Notes: generated by a model from the letters alone, not told the origin. A stretch of 64,000 nucleotides of DNA from Filosporella fistucella (GCA_030077755.1 JAQJZZ010000017.1:1612001-1676000); one strand, 5' to 3'. Positions 22,819-35,640 are shown, counted from the stretch's first letter. A program made the numbers and translations.

Positions 22819-23705
22819 ATGGATTCCATTCATGTCCCCAATGTTAAGACTCGCCCATGCTATCCACGCTCGCGAAATGGCTGCCTTACTTGCCGTTGGC
22901 GTAAGAAGAAGTGCTATGAAGTAAAAGTCGCTGTGCCTTGCATGCAACCGCAACCGCCGAAGCCCAGAGAAAGTCACACACAGAGAGAAACAGATCGGAA
23001 TCCTCCTTGGAGGTATTCTCAGAGAGAGAAAACAGTCGTGAGGCTTTGAACCACACTCAAAAAAACACTTTTCATCGCCTCAATAATGGCATTTTGGACC
23101 AGAGTATGCATTGGACTCCGATTATCAAATCGTTTACCAGTCCTACAAGAGCTATTTTCCTCACCCATACCTCTCCTATTCCGTTGGAACATTATCTGAC
23201 ACATACGACACCACTACTAGCTGCTGCATTGATCCAACAGAATCCTTTTGTTACCTACATAATTCCATTATCTTATATCGATGATCTCCTAATGCATACA
23301 GTCCTGACCCTTAGTGGTACGCATCTAAGTTGTAGACTGCCTAGTGGTGTGGGCATCCAGTACACAACGCGCCTCCACTATGCCCAGGTTTTGAATAGCC
23401 TCCGTGTTGCTTTTCAGGACATTCAAAGTGGTTGTCGTGATAAGTCGCTGAGACTATTGCTGGTATTGCTGATGCTTTGTCGTTTCGAGGTGAGGCATAT
23501 TCCTATGCCAGAAGATAATAACAATAAAACTGATTTTTCATTCCTCCAGATTTTATCTGGAGATGTTTCTGGTGCCTTATTCTCGCACCTGCGTATATGT
23601 CAGCAACTCGTACAATGGTTGATGAGCGATACGCAGATTGTCGAGACAGTTGATGACAAGAAAGCCCTGGGATCGAAGCCGTATTGGAGTGTTATTGACC
23701 AATGA
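22819..23705 (+). pseudogene. Zn2Cys6 transcription factor, truncated
   Basis: Starts MDSIHVPNVK and reaches the first half of a zinc cluster (NGCLTCRWRKKKC, CX2CX6C). The second half is out of frame by one base (a CLAC segment appears in the next frame at about 22936-22950), so the cluster is not intact. Downstream, in the second frame, a typical regulatory domain is readable (NPFVTYIIPLSYIDDLLMH near 23250-23300, then LSGTHLSCRLPSG), followed by a probable intron (GTGAGG at 23490 to CAG at about 23550) and FSHLRICQQLVQWLM. The protein stops at 23703-23705, well short of the family length of about 450 residues. The break coincides with the beginning of a displaced gene fragment at about 23700. 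Confidence 0.75.
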
Positions 23706-23978
23706 AGACGAGTAGTAATTGAGCGTTCTAGTCACCTGGTGTGCCCTTGGAAACCTCTAGGTTTGAGACTGAGGGACAAAACTGTTAGTTTCAATATACT
23801 GGGTCCTACTTCCTGCCATTTCCACAAAACCTTATACCTCCCTTATAACTCCTATCAAACAAAATGTATCCATGTTTATGCCCCAGTTCCCTCTACTATA
23901 TCAAGGAATCAGCGAAAGCTTCGTAAACTTGTAAACCAAATTGTCGAGCAACCAGCGTCCTTTCATCTCGAGAAGTAA
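23700..23978 (-). pseudogene. displaced fragment of the gene family at 54 kb
   Basis: About 260 bases are clearly homologous (estimated 75-80% identity by eye) and in the same orientation to 54111-54365. Shared blocks include CTGCCATTTCCACAAA, CTCTACTATATC and CAACCAGCGTCCTTTCATCT. On the minus strand it retains a piece of coding sequence (DERTLVARQFGLQVYEAF, compared with DERTLVARQLGLQVFQGL at 54 kb) and then stops. The copy is flanked by the truncated zinc-cluster gene on one side and AT-rich sequence on the other, so it is a transposed or recombined fragment, not a gene. Confidence 0.75.
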
Positions 23979-25270
23979 GCCCCTTAATATAGAGTAAATA
24001 TTAAGTGAAGTTAGACTTAGAGTCTCAATTTTTTTTCGATTTTAGTAATATTACATTCAATTGGCCAGATTATCCCTAAACTCATATTCGCAGCCGATAT
24101 TGCCTAATTTACTCTAATATTGCCTGATTTTTTGCTATATTGGCGAATAAAAATCTATTGGTGAAATGGAGGTAGCAGATCGCACAAGACCGTAGTGAAT
24201 TTGATCTGACAATTGTCAGCCAGCCATTGCGGCAAGGTGAACTGACATTTAGTATGGTGAGGCGTTTGGTCCTTTTTTTTTAATAAAAAATATTATTTAT
24301 CATAAGAGGAAACTGCACAATACAATGATATAAGAGATGTCAATTAATATCTCATGAAAGGCAGGTTTCGGATACACCAATTGTTTCTGGTAAAGACGTT
24401 GCGTTTTATGTCTCCTTCCGATGACTTGAGGAATCACCATTCTCAAATCATGCCAAACCCTACGCAGCTGTCGCCTGGTACTTGAAAACCCGCTCGGAAT
24501 CATATTATATATATACTAGACTTACAAAATTTAAGAGATGTGTATTATTCATAGAGCTAAATCTTGGCCTAATGCAAATCTCATATCTATAGGGACGTGA
24601 CATACCTGGTTACATAACATTTAGCTAATAGTTTAGCAAAGCCAGACATAAGTTAAATAGAGTATTAGGAGAAGCCATTTAAAAGTTAAGCATATTGAAG
24701 TGGTATCAATATCTAAAGGGAATATTTTAATTCAAATGGACATTAGCTATATTGTATATAAAGATAGAGTGTGCGATACCACCTTTTTAGCCCTCTTTCA
24801 TATAATCTATATGTTTTAAAGTAAAAGAAATTATAATAATGCTAACCGCGGTTTATATTAATCTCCATGTGATATGTTTATAAACCAACTAAAGCTTTTA
24901 TTATAACTTAATCCTTTTATTCTTATTAGCATAAGTATACTTACTACAAAAAGGTAAGCTTCTTACTATTGTTATTATGTTCTATTCTTGCTATAATACT
25001 AGAATCTTGCTATTCTAATTCAGTTTCCCATTAAGAAAGATTATGTGCCATTCTATTTAGCTTTTCCTGTTATTGGCAAGCGCAATAATAAAAGCCAATA
25101 TCTCTACAATTTCAAGTAGTGAAGGTTTCTTCCAAACAGTGCGATTTACGCCTTCATCGAAAGCACGCCATCATGAACCGACACAGGGCTCATAAGCATC
25201 TGCAGGAACTGGCCTGAGACACACAAGCGGCGATGCCACACCCATCTCCTCTGGATCATCTCTTGCGAGC
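23979..25270. other. AT-rich intergenic sequence before PAC1
   Basis: Apart from the short repeat at 24305-24424, no coding exon is supported. Composition drifts to about 70% AT between 24500 and 25080, with many in-frame stops on both strands. It contains the 3' flank of PAC1 (its stop codon is at 25271 on the minus strand). Confidence 0.5.
24305..24424. repeat. dispersed repeat, copy 1 of 2
   Basis: About 120 bases resemble 39982-40104 in the same orientation. Shared blocks are AACTGYACAATACAAYGATA, GATGTCAAT, AATTGNTTCT and TTATGTCTNCCTTC. On the minus strand both read LIDI..IVVL/IIVL..SF, suggesting decayed coding sequence. Its origin is unknown. Confidence 0.55.
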
Positions 25271-26835
25271 TCAGTTCGCGAAGATCCTTAACTTCGAATC
25301 CACACCTCCCATAGCGATAACACAGCGGATCTGCACATCTGGGATAGCCGCTCCGGCCCCATTTCTCTTCAGCGTCCCATTGCTTTCGCCATTTTGCGCC
25401 TCAGGAACGCCGCTGTATACCGCAGGTATAGCCTTTACAATTCCAGGAGCCCATCTCAGACAGGTGATGAAGCATTCATGTGCGTCGCTGAGCACCTTGA
25501 CGCACTTGCCTTCCTGGCTTAGGTCCCAGCATCGTAGCGTTTTGTCATCCGATACCGAAAGGAGATATTTGCCGCCAGGGTGAAAGACCAGCGCCCGCAC
25601 CCAGTTGTCATGGCCTACCAGTGTCATGAGGCAAGTCCCGCGAGCATCCCAGAGTTTGATAGTCTTGTCTCGCGATCCGGTCGCCATAAACTCTGCCATG
25701 CTACTTGCAGGCGGGGACTTCTTCAGTCCGGCCAAGGGTGCAAGGTACTGGTACGAGGTAGGTGGAGCAAGTGCGCAGCATTCATTGTAGTGCTCATGGC
25801 CAACCATCGTCTGCTTGTTTTCTGAATTCGAGGCAGAGATATCCCACAACCGGGCCGTCATGTCATCCCCAGTCGAGATGAGGAAACGTCCGTCAGGCGT
25901 GGGGCAAACAGCTCTTACCCAGCCGGTATGGCCTTGTAGTGTCTTCACACAATACCCAGTGGTGACGTCCCATATTTTCAGGGACTTGTCTCTGCTTGCG
26001 CTAACAAGCAAGTTTCCAGATGACGGCGCGCCAGCAGCCCCGGAAGGTATGAAACGGACGGCGCTGACGCTGTGATCGTGACCGTGCAAAGTCCGAATGT
26101 TCTTGTAATCGTCTGCCGGATCCCATAGCTTAATAGTCAAGTCGGAGCTGCAGGATGCTAGAAGAATAGCGCCTCTAGGGCCGCCATAGTCGACATCCAG
26201 TACTGCTCTCGTATGGCCTTTAATCGTCCTTTCCAGTTCGCCGAGTTCCCAGTCCCATACTTTAATAGTGTAATCGTCGGAACCGGAGGCAACGGATGAG
26301 AATATTGGATGAAAAGCAACGCAGTTTATGGTATCTCGGTGTGACTCCAGAGAATGTCGAGGTGGGGATCTAGGGAGCCAAGAAGTGGGGTCCTGGTTGC
26401 GCCTGGACAGGGAGGTAGGTGTAGCATTATCGAGCTCAGATTGTAATGCCGCGTTTCGTGACTCGAGGTCCATTGTCTGATAGAAAGCTGGTTAGACATT
26501 GCTCTGACAGCGGTGGGTAGGTATGATAATGGAACGGAGAATCTGCTGTATAAACATGCCTTTTTTTGTAACCGGACAATACTTGTCCATTTTTTCTCCA
26601 GCAATGTTTCATATTTCGTCGCTGTAGCTGCATCAAAGATATCATTCCCAAGGCTCAACTCTGCCCTGAGTGTAGCAGCGGTGTTTGGCAAGTTATTCGC
26701 TGACAGGTATGCTATGATTGACTTGTGTCTGGGAACACAGCGTTAGCTTCGATCTGGAGCCCATCACCATCCGCCATCCACCATGACATTTACGTACAGC
26801 TCTTCAGCTTGCCGAATGGTCAAAATATGACTCAT
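25271..26835 (-). CDS. PAC1: nuclear distribution protein PAC1 (LIS1 homologue)
   Basis: Three exons (26798-26835, 26560-26728 and 25271-26476) give 470 residues, the normal length for fungal PAC1/NudF. The N-terminus has the LisH dimerisation motif ([21 protein letters not shown] near residues 1-40) and the conserved [20 protein letters not shown] coiled-coil region. A seven-bladed WD40 propeller begins near residue 110 with repeats ending in VWDW, LWDP, IWDV, LWDI, LWDA, CWDL and a final IFAN. LIS1 binds the dynein motor and, with NudE/NDL1, controls nuclear migration and spindle positioning along microtubules. Intron 2 starts with GC instead of GT (AAG|GCATGT..CAG), needed to keep the frame. 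The gene is intact although an AT-rich transposon island starts only about 100 bp from its 5' end. Confidence 0.95.
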
Positions 26836-28105
26836 ACTGAGTATATTTGTTATGATGGTAACATCTAAATAGGCCTCATGTGATTGTAAATGGCTAGAAT
26901 CCACTCTTAGAGGCCCCCCTCGAATTATTATCTTCTTGCGACTACCACTATTGCCTGCAAGCAGAGAAAGGTAGTGAATGGAAGCGTTGAGAGAGAATCA
27001 AAATGTCAATGAAGAGCGCAAAGAGGAAGCTAGGAGGGAAGAAGAGCTTTTTAATATTATATATAATTTTATTAAAAAGGCTTAAATAAGTATTAATTTA
27101 ATAAGCTTTAAAGGGATTTTAAATTATTTTTAGGAATTAATCTTTAATAAATTATATAACTTTAAATAATATAATTTCTTATTTTTTAAAAAATATTATA
27201 TTATAATTATAAATAATAAGTTATAAAATTAATTAATTATAAGCTTAAGAAATAGGAAGTCTTGCTTGATCGGTAATCTTAGGTCACGTGACTACGGCAT
27301 CCTATTAGGACTTTTAAGCCTTAAGCTCTTATAAGGATTTATTAAAAATAAAGGGTTTATATAAGATTAGCACTTTAATTATTAAATAAGAGCTTTATTT
27401 TTAACTTTAATAATATTCTTTATATTTAATAATATTGCAATTAAATTTATTTATTCTTTATTTAAAACCTTATAAGTATTAGCTTATAAAATAATTAAAT
27501 TTATAATTATTCTTTAATATAAACTTAAATATTTTTTATAATTTTATCTTTATTTATTATTAATAATATATTTTAATTAGCTTTTTTATTAAAATAGTTT
27601 TTATATAATAATAATTTTATAAAATATAAAAAAAGAATTCTTAAAATAGAAAAGAAGTAAATATATTAATAATTATATAATTTTTTTTTAATTATATAAA
27701 TTATTATTAAATCTTAATAATAAAATTTAAAAATTTAAAATTAATTAATATATTTTATCTCTATAATATATAATTTATAATTTTTATTTTGCTTTTTAAA
27801 TCTTTAATATTAAAATTATAAAATTTTTTTTATTAATAATAAATAAATATTAAAAAAAATTAATTAAATTATTATTTAATAAAATATACTTATACCTTTA
27901 TATATTATTCTTAAAAATAATTGAATAAATTAAAAAATTATATTCCTTTATATTTAAATTTTTTATTTTTATTATTTATAATTTTCAAATTTTATATTTC
28001 TTAAATTCATTTCCTTTAATTATATATATTTTTTATTAAAAATAATATATATTAAAAAACCTTATTATTTTGAGTATATTATTTATTAAATTGAACTTTA
28101 TAATA
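26836..28105. other. left flank of AT-rich island
   Basis: The first 110 bases are the PAC1 promoter region. From about 26940 the sequence becomes steadily AT-rich, exceeding 85% AT from 27100, with dense TAA/TTA words and stops in all frames. A short normal-composition patch at about 27260-27310 (including TCACGTGAC) interrupts it. This is the signature of old, RIP-degraded repeats; no element type can be named for this part. Confidence 0.6.
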
Positions 28106-28404
28106 TTTTATATTTTTATATTTTTATATTTTTATATTTTTATATTTTTATATTTTTATATTTTTATATTTTTATATTTTTATATTTTTATATTTTTATA
28201 TTTTTATATTTTTATATTTTTATATTTTTATATTTTTATATTTTTATATTTTTATATTTTTATATTTTTATATTTTTATATTTTTATATTTTTATATTTT
28301 TATATTTTTATATTTTTATATTTTTATATTTTTATATTTTTATATTTTTATATTTTTATATTTTTATATTTTTATATTTTTATATTTTTATATTTTTATA
28401 TTTT
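28106..28404. repeat. 8-bp minisatellite (TTTTTATA)n, about 37 copies
   Basis: A nearly perfect tandem array of the 8-base unit TTTTTATA runs without interruption for about 300 bases. The long frame across it (IFIFLYFY repeats) is an artefact of the array. Its perfection contrasts with the scrambled surroundings, so it is probably younger than the RIP damage or maintained by slippage. Confidence 0.95.
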
Positions 28405-28414
28405 ATTTAATTAA

Positions 28415-28972
28415 TATAAAATATATAATATATAATATAAATAAGGGATAACCCTTTATTATTTATATATATTAAAGGAGGATAAAAGTATTGCTTAAGC
28501 TATAATGTTTATTAATAAGGAGTAATAATAATAAGTATATTTTTTACTTGACTTTTTTACTTAATTCTTAAATACAGGAATTGACTCGATTTAAATATTT
28601 AAATAATTAATTCTAGTAGATTCTATTGATTAGAAATCCACTATTAATATTAATAATATTATAAGCTATGTAATATTATTAATTAATAATCACATATAAG
28701 AACGCGTAATCCATTACGTCAATTTAGCTAATTGATTAAAAATCCAAAGTTACTAGAACTTTCCAAAAGTCCAAAAACCTAAAATTATTTATATAAAGAC
28801 GCTAAGCCATAATAGGAAGCTATAACTTATAATATAAGTAATAATAGTATTAACAAGCTTATATATAATTTTATAGTAACTTATTATGGTTAGATTATGA
28901 GAAATCTTTTCTTAAAAGGTTTTCTCCTTTTTTAAAAAATTTTTAAAAAATTTAATAATTATAAATCTAACA
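28415..28972. repeat. left terminal repeat of small element
   Basis: Direct repeat partner of 30321-30877. It ends with TCTAACA, compatible with the CA terminus of LTRs. Confidence 0.7.
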
Positions 28973-30320
28973 GTCTTTATAATAAAGCGATTTATTAGGT
29001 GGGTTAATAGTATTATTTATATAAGCCATATAGCTATTTATTTCTAGAAATAGCTTAGCTTCACTAAGCCATTTTATATAATTAGATTTACCTACTAATT
29101 TAGATCCTTTAAAGGAAGCCATTTTTAATAATATTTATTCTTAAGTTATAATATAATTATAATAAATATAATTAGAGTTTATATTTATAATAAGAATGCT
29201 CTTTTAGAATTTAATTTGCTATTATTTAATCTTAAGTTTTAAATAATAGTATTATTAGATAATATGACTAGTATTTATATTATTTAATAATAATTCTATA
29301 AAGAAGTTCCTTAATTTATTAAGTAATATATATATATATATATTTTTTCTTAATCGTTTTAAGAAATAATATAATAAGTTAATAATAACTTATTTTTATT
29401 TATAATAACTTAAGAATAATTATTATTATAACTAATTTAATATTCTTATTATATTTAAGTTACTTTTTAAATAATAGTAAATTTTTTTAAAAAAAAATTT
29501 TAAAAAAAGATTTACCCTTAATGAATTGATATATAAATCAATTATAATTTAATAAGGCCTTAATTAATATATAATATAATAAGTCTTATTATAATCCTTA
29601 TATTTATTTAAAAATAAATAATAAGGAATTGAGATTTTAATAATTATTTTTAAATCTCATAATAATAACTTAATAAGAATAATTATTAATAATTATTTAA
29701 TTATCCTTATGCCCTTATAATTGCCTTATTTAATAAGGTCTTTTTCATAGTTCTTATTAATTACTTATTACTTCTTTCACTTTTATTATTATTATTTTAA
29801 TATATTTGTCCGAATATACTTATTATTAATAATAATAAAAATTACTTAAAGTAATTTTCCTTATATTAATAAACGTAATATTTAATATAATTTAACTCTC
29901 TCCAAGGATGGCTTTTTATAAATTATATTAAATATACGATTAATATAATTTAAACTATTTATAATAAAATAGCTACGCCTTTATTTTTTATTTATACCTC
30001 CTCTAAGGCTATAAATAAGTAAATATAAGGTGGGCACCTTGGTATGAGAACTAGGCTATATAACCGCTATGGTCCTATATATAAGGGATATAAATCCTAA
30101 TAGCTTTTAGAGGTTTAAGCTTATTCCCTCGCTTAAACTTAATCTCAGGGACGTAGGCCACAGATTCTATTATAAGTAGTAATATATATAAATATATATA
30201 TAATAATATATATTTATATTAGGGCTTTAAATAGGGTTTAACTCACTTAATAATCTTGAATTAGAAGTAAAAGTAATATTACTTCTTATTTAGCGATTGG
30301 CAAAATCCGAGCTCATAATT

Positions 30321-30877
30321 TATAAGATATATAATATATAATATAGGTAAGGGGTAAACCTTTATTATATATATATATTAAAGGAGGGTGGAAGTATCGC
30401 TTAAGCTATAAGGCTTATTAATAAGGAATAATAATAATAAGTATATTTTACTTAACTTTTTATTTAATTCTTAAATATAGGAATTAACTCGATTTAAATA
30501 TTTAAATAATTAATTCTAATAAATTTTATTAATTAGAAATCCACTATTAATATTAATAATATTATAAGCTATATAATATTATTAATTAATAATCACATAT
30601 CAGGACGCGTAATATATTACGTTAATTTAATTAATTAATTATAAATTCAAAGTTATTAAAACTTTTTAAAAGTTTAAAATCTTAAAAATATTTATATAAA
30701 GACGCTAAGCCATAATAGGAAGCTATAACTTATAATATAAGTAATAATAATATTAATAAGCCTATATATAATTTTATAGTAACTTATTACGGTTAGATTA
30801 TAAGAAATCTTTTCTTAAAAAAGTTTTCCCCTTTTTTTTAAAAAAATTTAAAAAATTTAATAATTATAAATCTAATA
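30321..30877. repeat. right terminal repeat of small element
   Basis: Direct repeat partner of 28415-28972. It ends TCTAATA, the RIP-altered form of the left copy's end, and is more AT-rich than the left copy. Confidence 0.7.
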
Positions 30878-31635
30878 ATTCAAAATCTTATATAAGCTAA
30901 AGCTTATATAATAGTTATTATATAAATTTTAAAAGAAAATTAAGGAATAATATAATTTATTTAATAGGTTTAAGAATTATTATAAATAGCGTTATAACTT
31001 ATTTTTTTATACAAAAAAGAAAAAGAAATAAAAGGCTTAATAAGGGAAATAAATTAAAGAAATTCAAATCCAATAATAATTATATTAATATAATAAATAT
31101 ATATATTAAAAAAGGTAAGCTAAATGCAATTAGCACTTATAATATTTAAGAAATAATAATTAATAATTTAATAAATTATCGGAATAAATAATAATAAAAA
31201 AATATTAATAATATTTAAGAAATTAAGGCTAATAATTTAATAGGCTATAAAAGGAAAATATATAGCAATTAAATAAATTATTATTTAATAACTTTATTAG
31301 CTAATTAACCTTTTTATAAATATTAATTAATTAAAGAGCTCTTAAAAGCGTTATATAATATTATTTAAAATCATAGGTTATTACTTAAGGCTAAAAAGAT
31401 TCTTTATTAAAATATATTTAAAAATAATATTATTATTATTAAACTCCTTATTAAAGAAGCCCTAAAAGGAAGACTAATTAATATAAATTTAGCAAAAGAG
31501 CTAAATGATATATTAAGTAATGCTTATTACTAAATTGATATTATGCAATTTATAGCAATTAAGGTTCTTAAAGGCAAAGGTCATATATATTAGCATAACG
31601 TCTAGTTATTCTTTTACGTCTTTATATGAATATAT
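30878..31635. other. AT-rich spacer between the two LTR elements
   Basis: Strongly AT-rich, no open frames, no recognised motif. Probably further RIP-degraded repeat sequence. Confidence 0.4.
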
Positions 31636-31826
31636 TATTAGGTATATAATTAGAATTATAATTTCACATGACCTTGACTATTCGGTTATATTTGACAATT
31701 TATAAGAACCCTTTAGGCACCCCTTAAATAATTTAACTCTAGCATTTTAAAAGGCTAGAATTTAGTTTCATACTAGAATATAACTTATTTTACTCATTAA
31801 ATTACCTCCCATTTATATGTCTTACA
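31636..31826 (+). repeat. 5' LTR of gypsy fossil
   Basis: 191 bases, matching 39361-39551 and 46616-46807. The start TATTAGG corresponds to an original TGTTAGG (the 46.6-kb copy keeps TGTTA) and the end is TACA. Confidence 0.85.
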
Positions 31827-34489
31827 TTTTAAACTCTTTATCTTTAAGAATAGGAATATGATTTATTAATCTTTTAATTACTAATATTATATCTATTAAT
31901 AATCCTATTATTATTAGCGTTGCTATATGCGCTATTAATATTATAACTCGCTAATAAGCCTCTTTTTAAATTATTAAGAATCATAATAATAAATTATTTA
32001 AGACGATTATTATAAAGGTCTTTAGGACTATTATTAAGGAAGATAAAACTCTTAATAAATATATTAATAAGATTAAGTCCTAAATTATTAATATGGCAAA
32101 TAAAGGCTATTAGCCCAAATAAAAGCAAAAAGATATAAAAATGATTAATACCCTTTTAAGGGCTTTTTAAGAGCCTTTTTATATTTTTACCCTTATTCTT
32201 ATATCCATTTTCTAAGAATATTATAAGAAGGATATAGCTTAACTTAATATATTATATGCTTAGAAAATTATAATTAATAAATTAAAGCAAGCTATTAAAC
32301 GCCTTAAAAAGAATATTAACCGTAATAAGCAAATATATAAAGCTATTATCTTTAATAAAGGATTTATATCTTAAGGTTAATTATATATTAAGTTTATAAA
32401 CCTTAAGAATAACCTTATAAGTAATTAAATAAGCCTTAATAATACTTTATTTATTACTTATATATATTATTCTATTATAAAAATGAGCGCTAATTATAGC
32501 CTTATAATATAATTGCCTATGCATATTTATAATTTATATGCTAAGAATAATAGCTTTAAGCCTCTTATAAATAACCGCATATAGCTATAAATAAATTAAG
32601 AGCGAGGAATAAACCTCTCCTTTAAAATAAAAAAAAAGGCAATCTTTTTAGCTTTTTATAAAGGCAAGAATCCTAAGAAATATTAAGCCTTCTTTAATGC
32701 CTTTAAGCTAGTCTTTAATAATTAGCCAAGTTTATATAACTCTTATAAGAAACGTGTAAATATTATAATTTAAAGATTTAAGATAGGTTATTTACTTATA
32801 AAGCACTAATCCATTCTTAATAATAAATATTAAGATTATTAAGGCCTTTTAATAGCTTAGGATAACTTTAAATGCTAGAGTTTAAATATTATATAAAATA
32901 ATAAAAAGTATAATATTAAAGCTTATAGAAAATTATAAGGGCTAAAATAAAGGCCTAATAAGACTATTATATAATTAATTAAAAGGATAAAGTTATTAAA
33001 GCAAAACCTCTTTAAAAGTTAAGAAGAATTTAAAAGAATAACTACCCTTAAGCTTGCCCTTATAAATAAGATATTAATTAAAAAAATGCAAATTATAATT
33101 ATAAATATAATACTGGATATTATCCTTAGCTAGTAAATAGCCGCTTAAAAGGCTAAGATCTTAATAAAAAGAATAAATAATATTATAAGCTAAAATAAGT
33201 ATAAGCATAAGAATAATAATAAATTTAAGAAAAGACGTAATTATAAGGGCAAAAAGCTTAAGAAGAATTCTTTAAGAGCTTTTTAATAATCTTAATAAAA
33301 TCGTGACTATTAAAAAAGAAATGCTTTCTTTACCTTATTAAGCAATTTTATAAGCATATCTTATAGCAATTAAAAGCTTTTCTTTAAGATAACCTATTAT
33401 TTATATAAATAAAAGAGCTACCTTATAAATAACCTTATTTACTTAAATAAAGCTAAATAAATAAAAGCTAACTTAAAAAAAATAAAATTATAAGAAGCTA
33501 AATAAAACCTCTAAGCTATTAAAAGGCTAGCTATTATTAAAAGAGAAAATTCCTTAAGGAATTTAAGAAAAGCTTTTATTAAGTCTTAAGCGCTAAAAGG
33601 CTTAATAGCGAATTATATAAGCATTTAATAATTATTATTAAATTATTATAAACCATAATAAGGATTAAAAATACCCTAAAAGCACTTGCTAATATAGGTA
33701 TTAATAATTCCTTTATTAATATTTATAAAGCTTAAAGATTAAGAATAATGCCTTTAGCCTATTATAATATTTAATTTAGCATAATAGGTAAAGGTAATTT
33801 TTAGGTAATTAAAGCCTATAATATAATTATTAAAGCAAAGGACTCTTAAGGAATTATTAAGGAGTTTAAAATAAGGCTTTATAAATTTAAAAAGAATAGA
33901 TATAAGCTAATCCTAAGATATAACTAATTTTGCTTAAAGGATATAAGATTATATAATTAGGCTAATTCTCATTAAGCTTATATTAAGGATTAAAATAATA
34001 TTAAAATTTTATTTATAAAAGAGTTTAATATTATTTTAGCTATTAATAATACCCTAAAGCTATAAGCTTTATTTATTATAAAGGCAAATAAATATAATTA
34101 TCTTTAAAATTATTAAAGGAAATGCACTTATCCTAAGAAATATAGTATTAATGCTAAAATAGCACTTATACCTCTCTAAATATATATTATTAATAAAAAG
34201 AAAGAAGTCTAATTATTAGAATACTTAGCTAAATTTAAAGATATATTTAATTTAAATAACGCTATTATATTTAAATGAGGTTATAAACATATTATTAAAA
34301 TTAATAGGCAGGTCCCTTATAAGCCCTTATATAACTTCTTTAAACCTTAACTTATAATCCTTAAAATATACCTTAAGAATGCATTAAAAAAGGGATAAAT
34401 TAGGCTATTTAAAAGCCTTATAAGTGCCTTAATCCTATTTATTTTAAAGAAGAATAAGGGAATTAAATTATATATAAATTATTAAGATC

Positions 34490-34910
34490 TTAATAAGGTT
34501 ATTATTAAGAATCGGTATTCTTTGCCCTTAATAAATAAAACCTTTAATTACTTAATTAATATAAAGATTTTTATAAAACTAAATCTTAAAGATATATATT
34601 ATTAAGTAAAAATATAAGAGGAAAATATTTAAAAAATTACTTTTAAGACCCGTTATAATTATTTTAAGTATTAAATAATTCCCTTTAAATTAATAAATAT
34701 ATTAGTAACTTTTTAGGCTTATATTAATAATGCTATATCAGGAATGCTAAATAATTTTATAATTATATACTTAGATAATATTTTAATTTATTTAAAGAAT
34801 CCCTTATTATATTTTAAATATATTTATAAGGTTCTTTAAAGACTTAAGAAGCATGCTTTATTTATAAAACTTAATAAGTATAAATTTGAAATTAAGACTA
34901 TTAAATTCTT
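34490..34910 (+). pseudogene. reverse transcriptase remnant (Ty3/gypsy)
   Basis: Readable between stops: FKTRYNYFKY, IIPFKLINILVTFQAYIN, MLNNFIIIYLDNILIY. The YLDN at about 34768-34779 stands for the catalytic YLDD, with the second Asp changed to Asn by a G-to-A change. Confidence 0.88.
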
Positions 34911-35199
34911 AGGGTTTATTATAATTATAAATAATATTTATTTAAACCTTATAAGGCTTTAGATTATAGCGGATTAGCTTATACTAAAATCCTATAAGGA
35001 TATTCAAATCTTTTTAGGATTTTATAACTTTTATTAAAGGTTTATTTATAAATATTTTAATTTAGCTATAAGCTTTACTAATTCCTTAAAGGGAATAAAG
35101 AATGGTATAAAAATAAAACCTTTTATTTATATTCCTAAAGCTATTATAAGCTTTAATATACTTAAAAAAGCCTTTTATAAAGCGCTTTTCCTGCTTTAT

Positions 35200-35640
35200 T
35201 TTAATTCCTTTAAGAGGATTAAATTAAAAATAAATGCTTCCGGATTCGCTATAATTAGTACGCTCTTATAATAGGTAAGGAATAATAATATAAAGGAATA
35301 TTAAAAGCTAATAATATTCTTTTTAAAAAAATTAAATTAAGCTAAGCTAAATTACGTTATATATAATAAAGAAATATTAGCTATTATTAAAAGCTTTAAG
35401 GAATAATAATATTACCTTAAAAGTATTATTTATATAATTAAAGTAATTATAAATTATTATAACCTTAAGTATTAAATAAATATAAAGTATTTAAAAGGAA
35501 AATAAGCTAAATAGGCAATATACTTATTTATATATAATTTTGAAATTATATATTAAAAAAGTTTCTTAAACCTAGCGGATGCGCCTAGCAAGCGTCCTAA
35601 TTATAAAAAGGAGGCTAATGCAAATAAGACCTTTTCAAAT
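35200..35640 (+). pseudogene. RNase H remnant (Ty3/gypsy)
   Basis: Contains INASGFAI (ancestral TDASGFAIG), IYNKEILAIIKSFKE (ancestral YDKEMLAI) and LADAPSKRPNYKKEA, the conserved RNase H end of gypsy polyproteins. Confidence 0.85.

Larger units (their letters stand above)
28415..30877. mobile_element. small LTR-flanked element, RIP-degraded
   Basis: Two direct repeats of about 558 bases (28415-28972 and 30321-30877) enclose 1.35 kb. The repeats align over their whole length, including the anchors ACGCGTAAT, GACGCTAAGCCATAATAGG and TTTTCTTAAAA. Flanks ATTAA (28410-28414) and ATTCA (30878-30882) differ at one base and could be a degraded target duplication. The internal part is too short for gag-pol and no RT or integrase motif was seen, so it resembles a non-autonomous LTR element (TRIM/LARD type). 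Almost all differences between the repeats are C/T or G/A, as RIP predicts. Orientation was not determined. Confidence 0.7.

Noticed and set aside
28070..28414. 114-codon hydrophobic frame with IFIFLYFY repeats
   Set aside because: Translation artefact of the 8-bp TTTTTATA tandem array.
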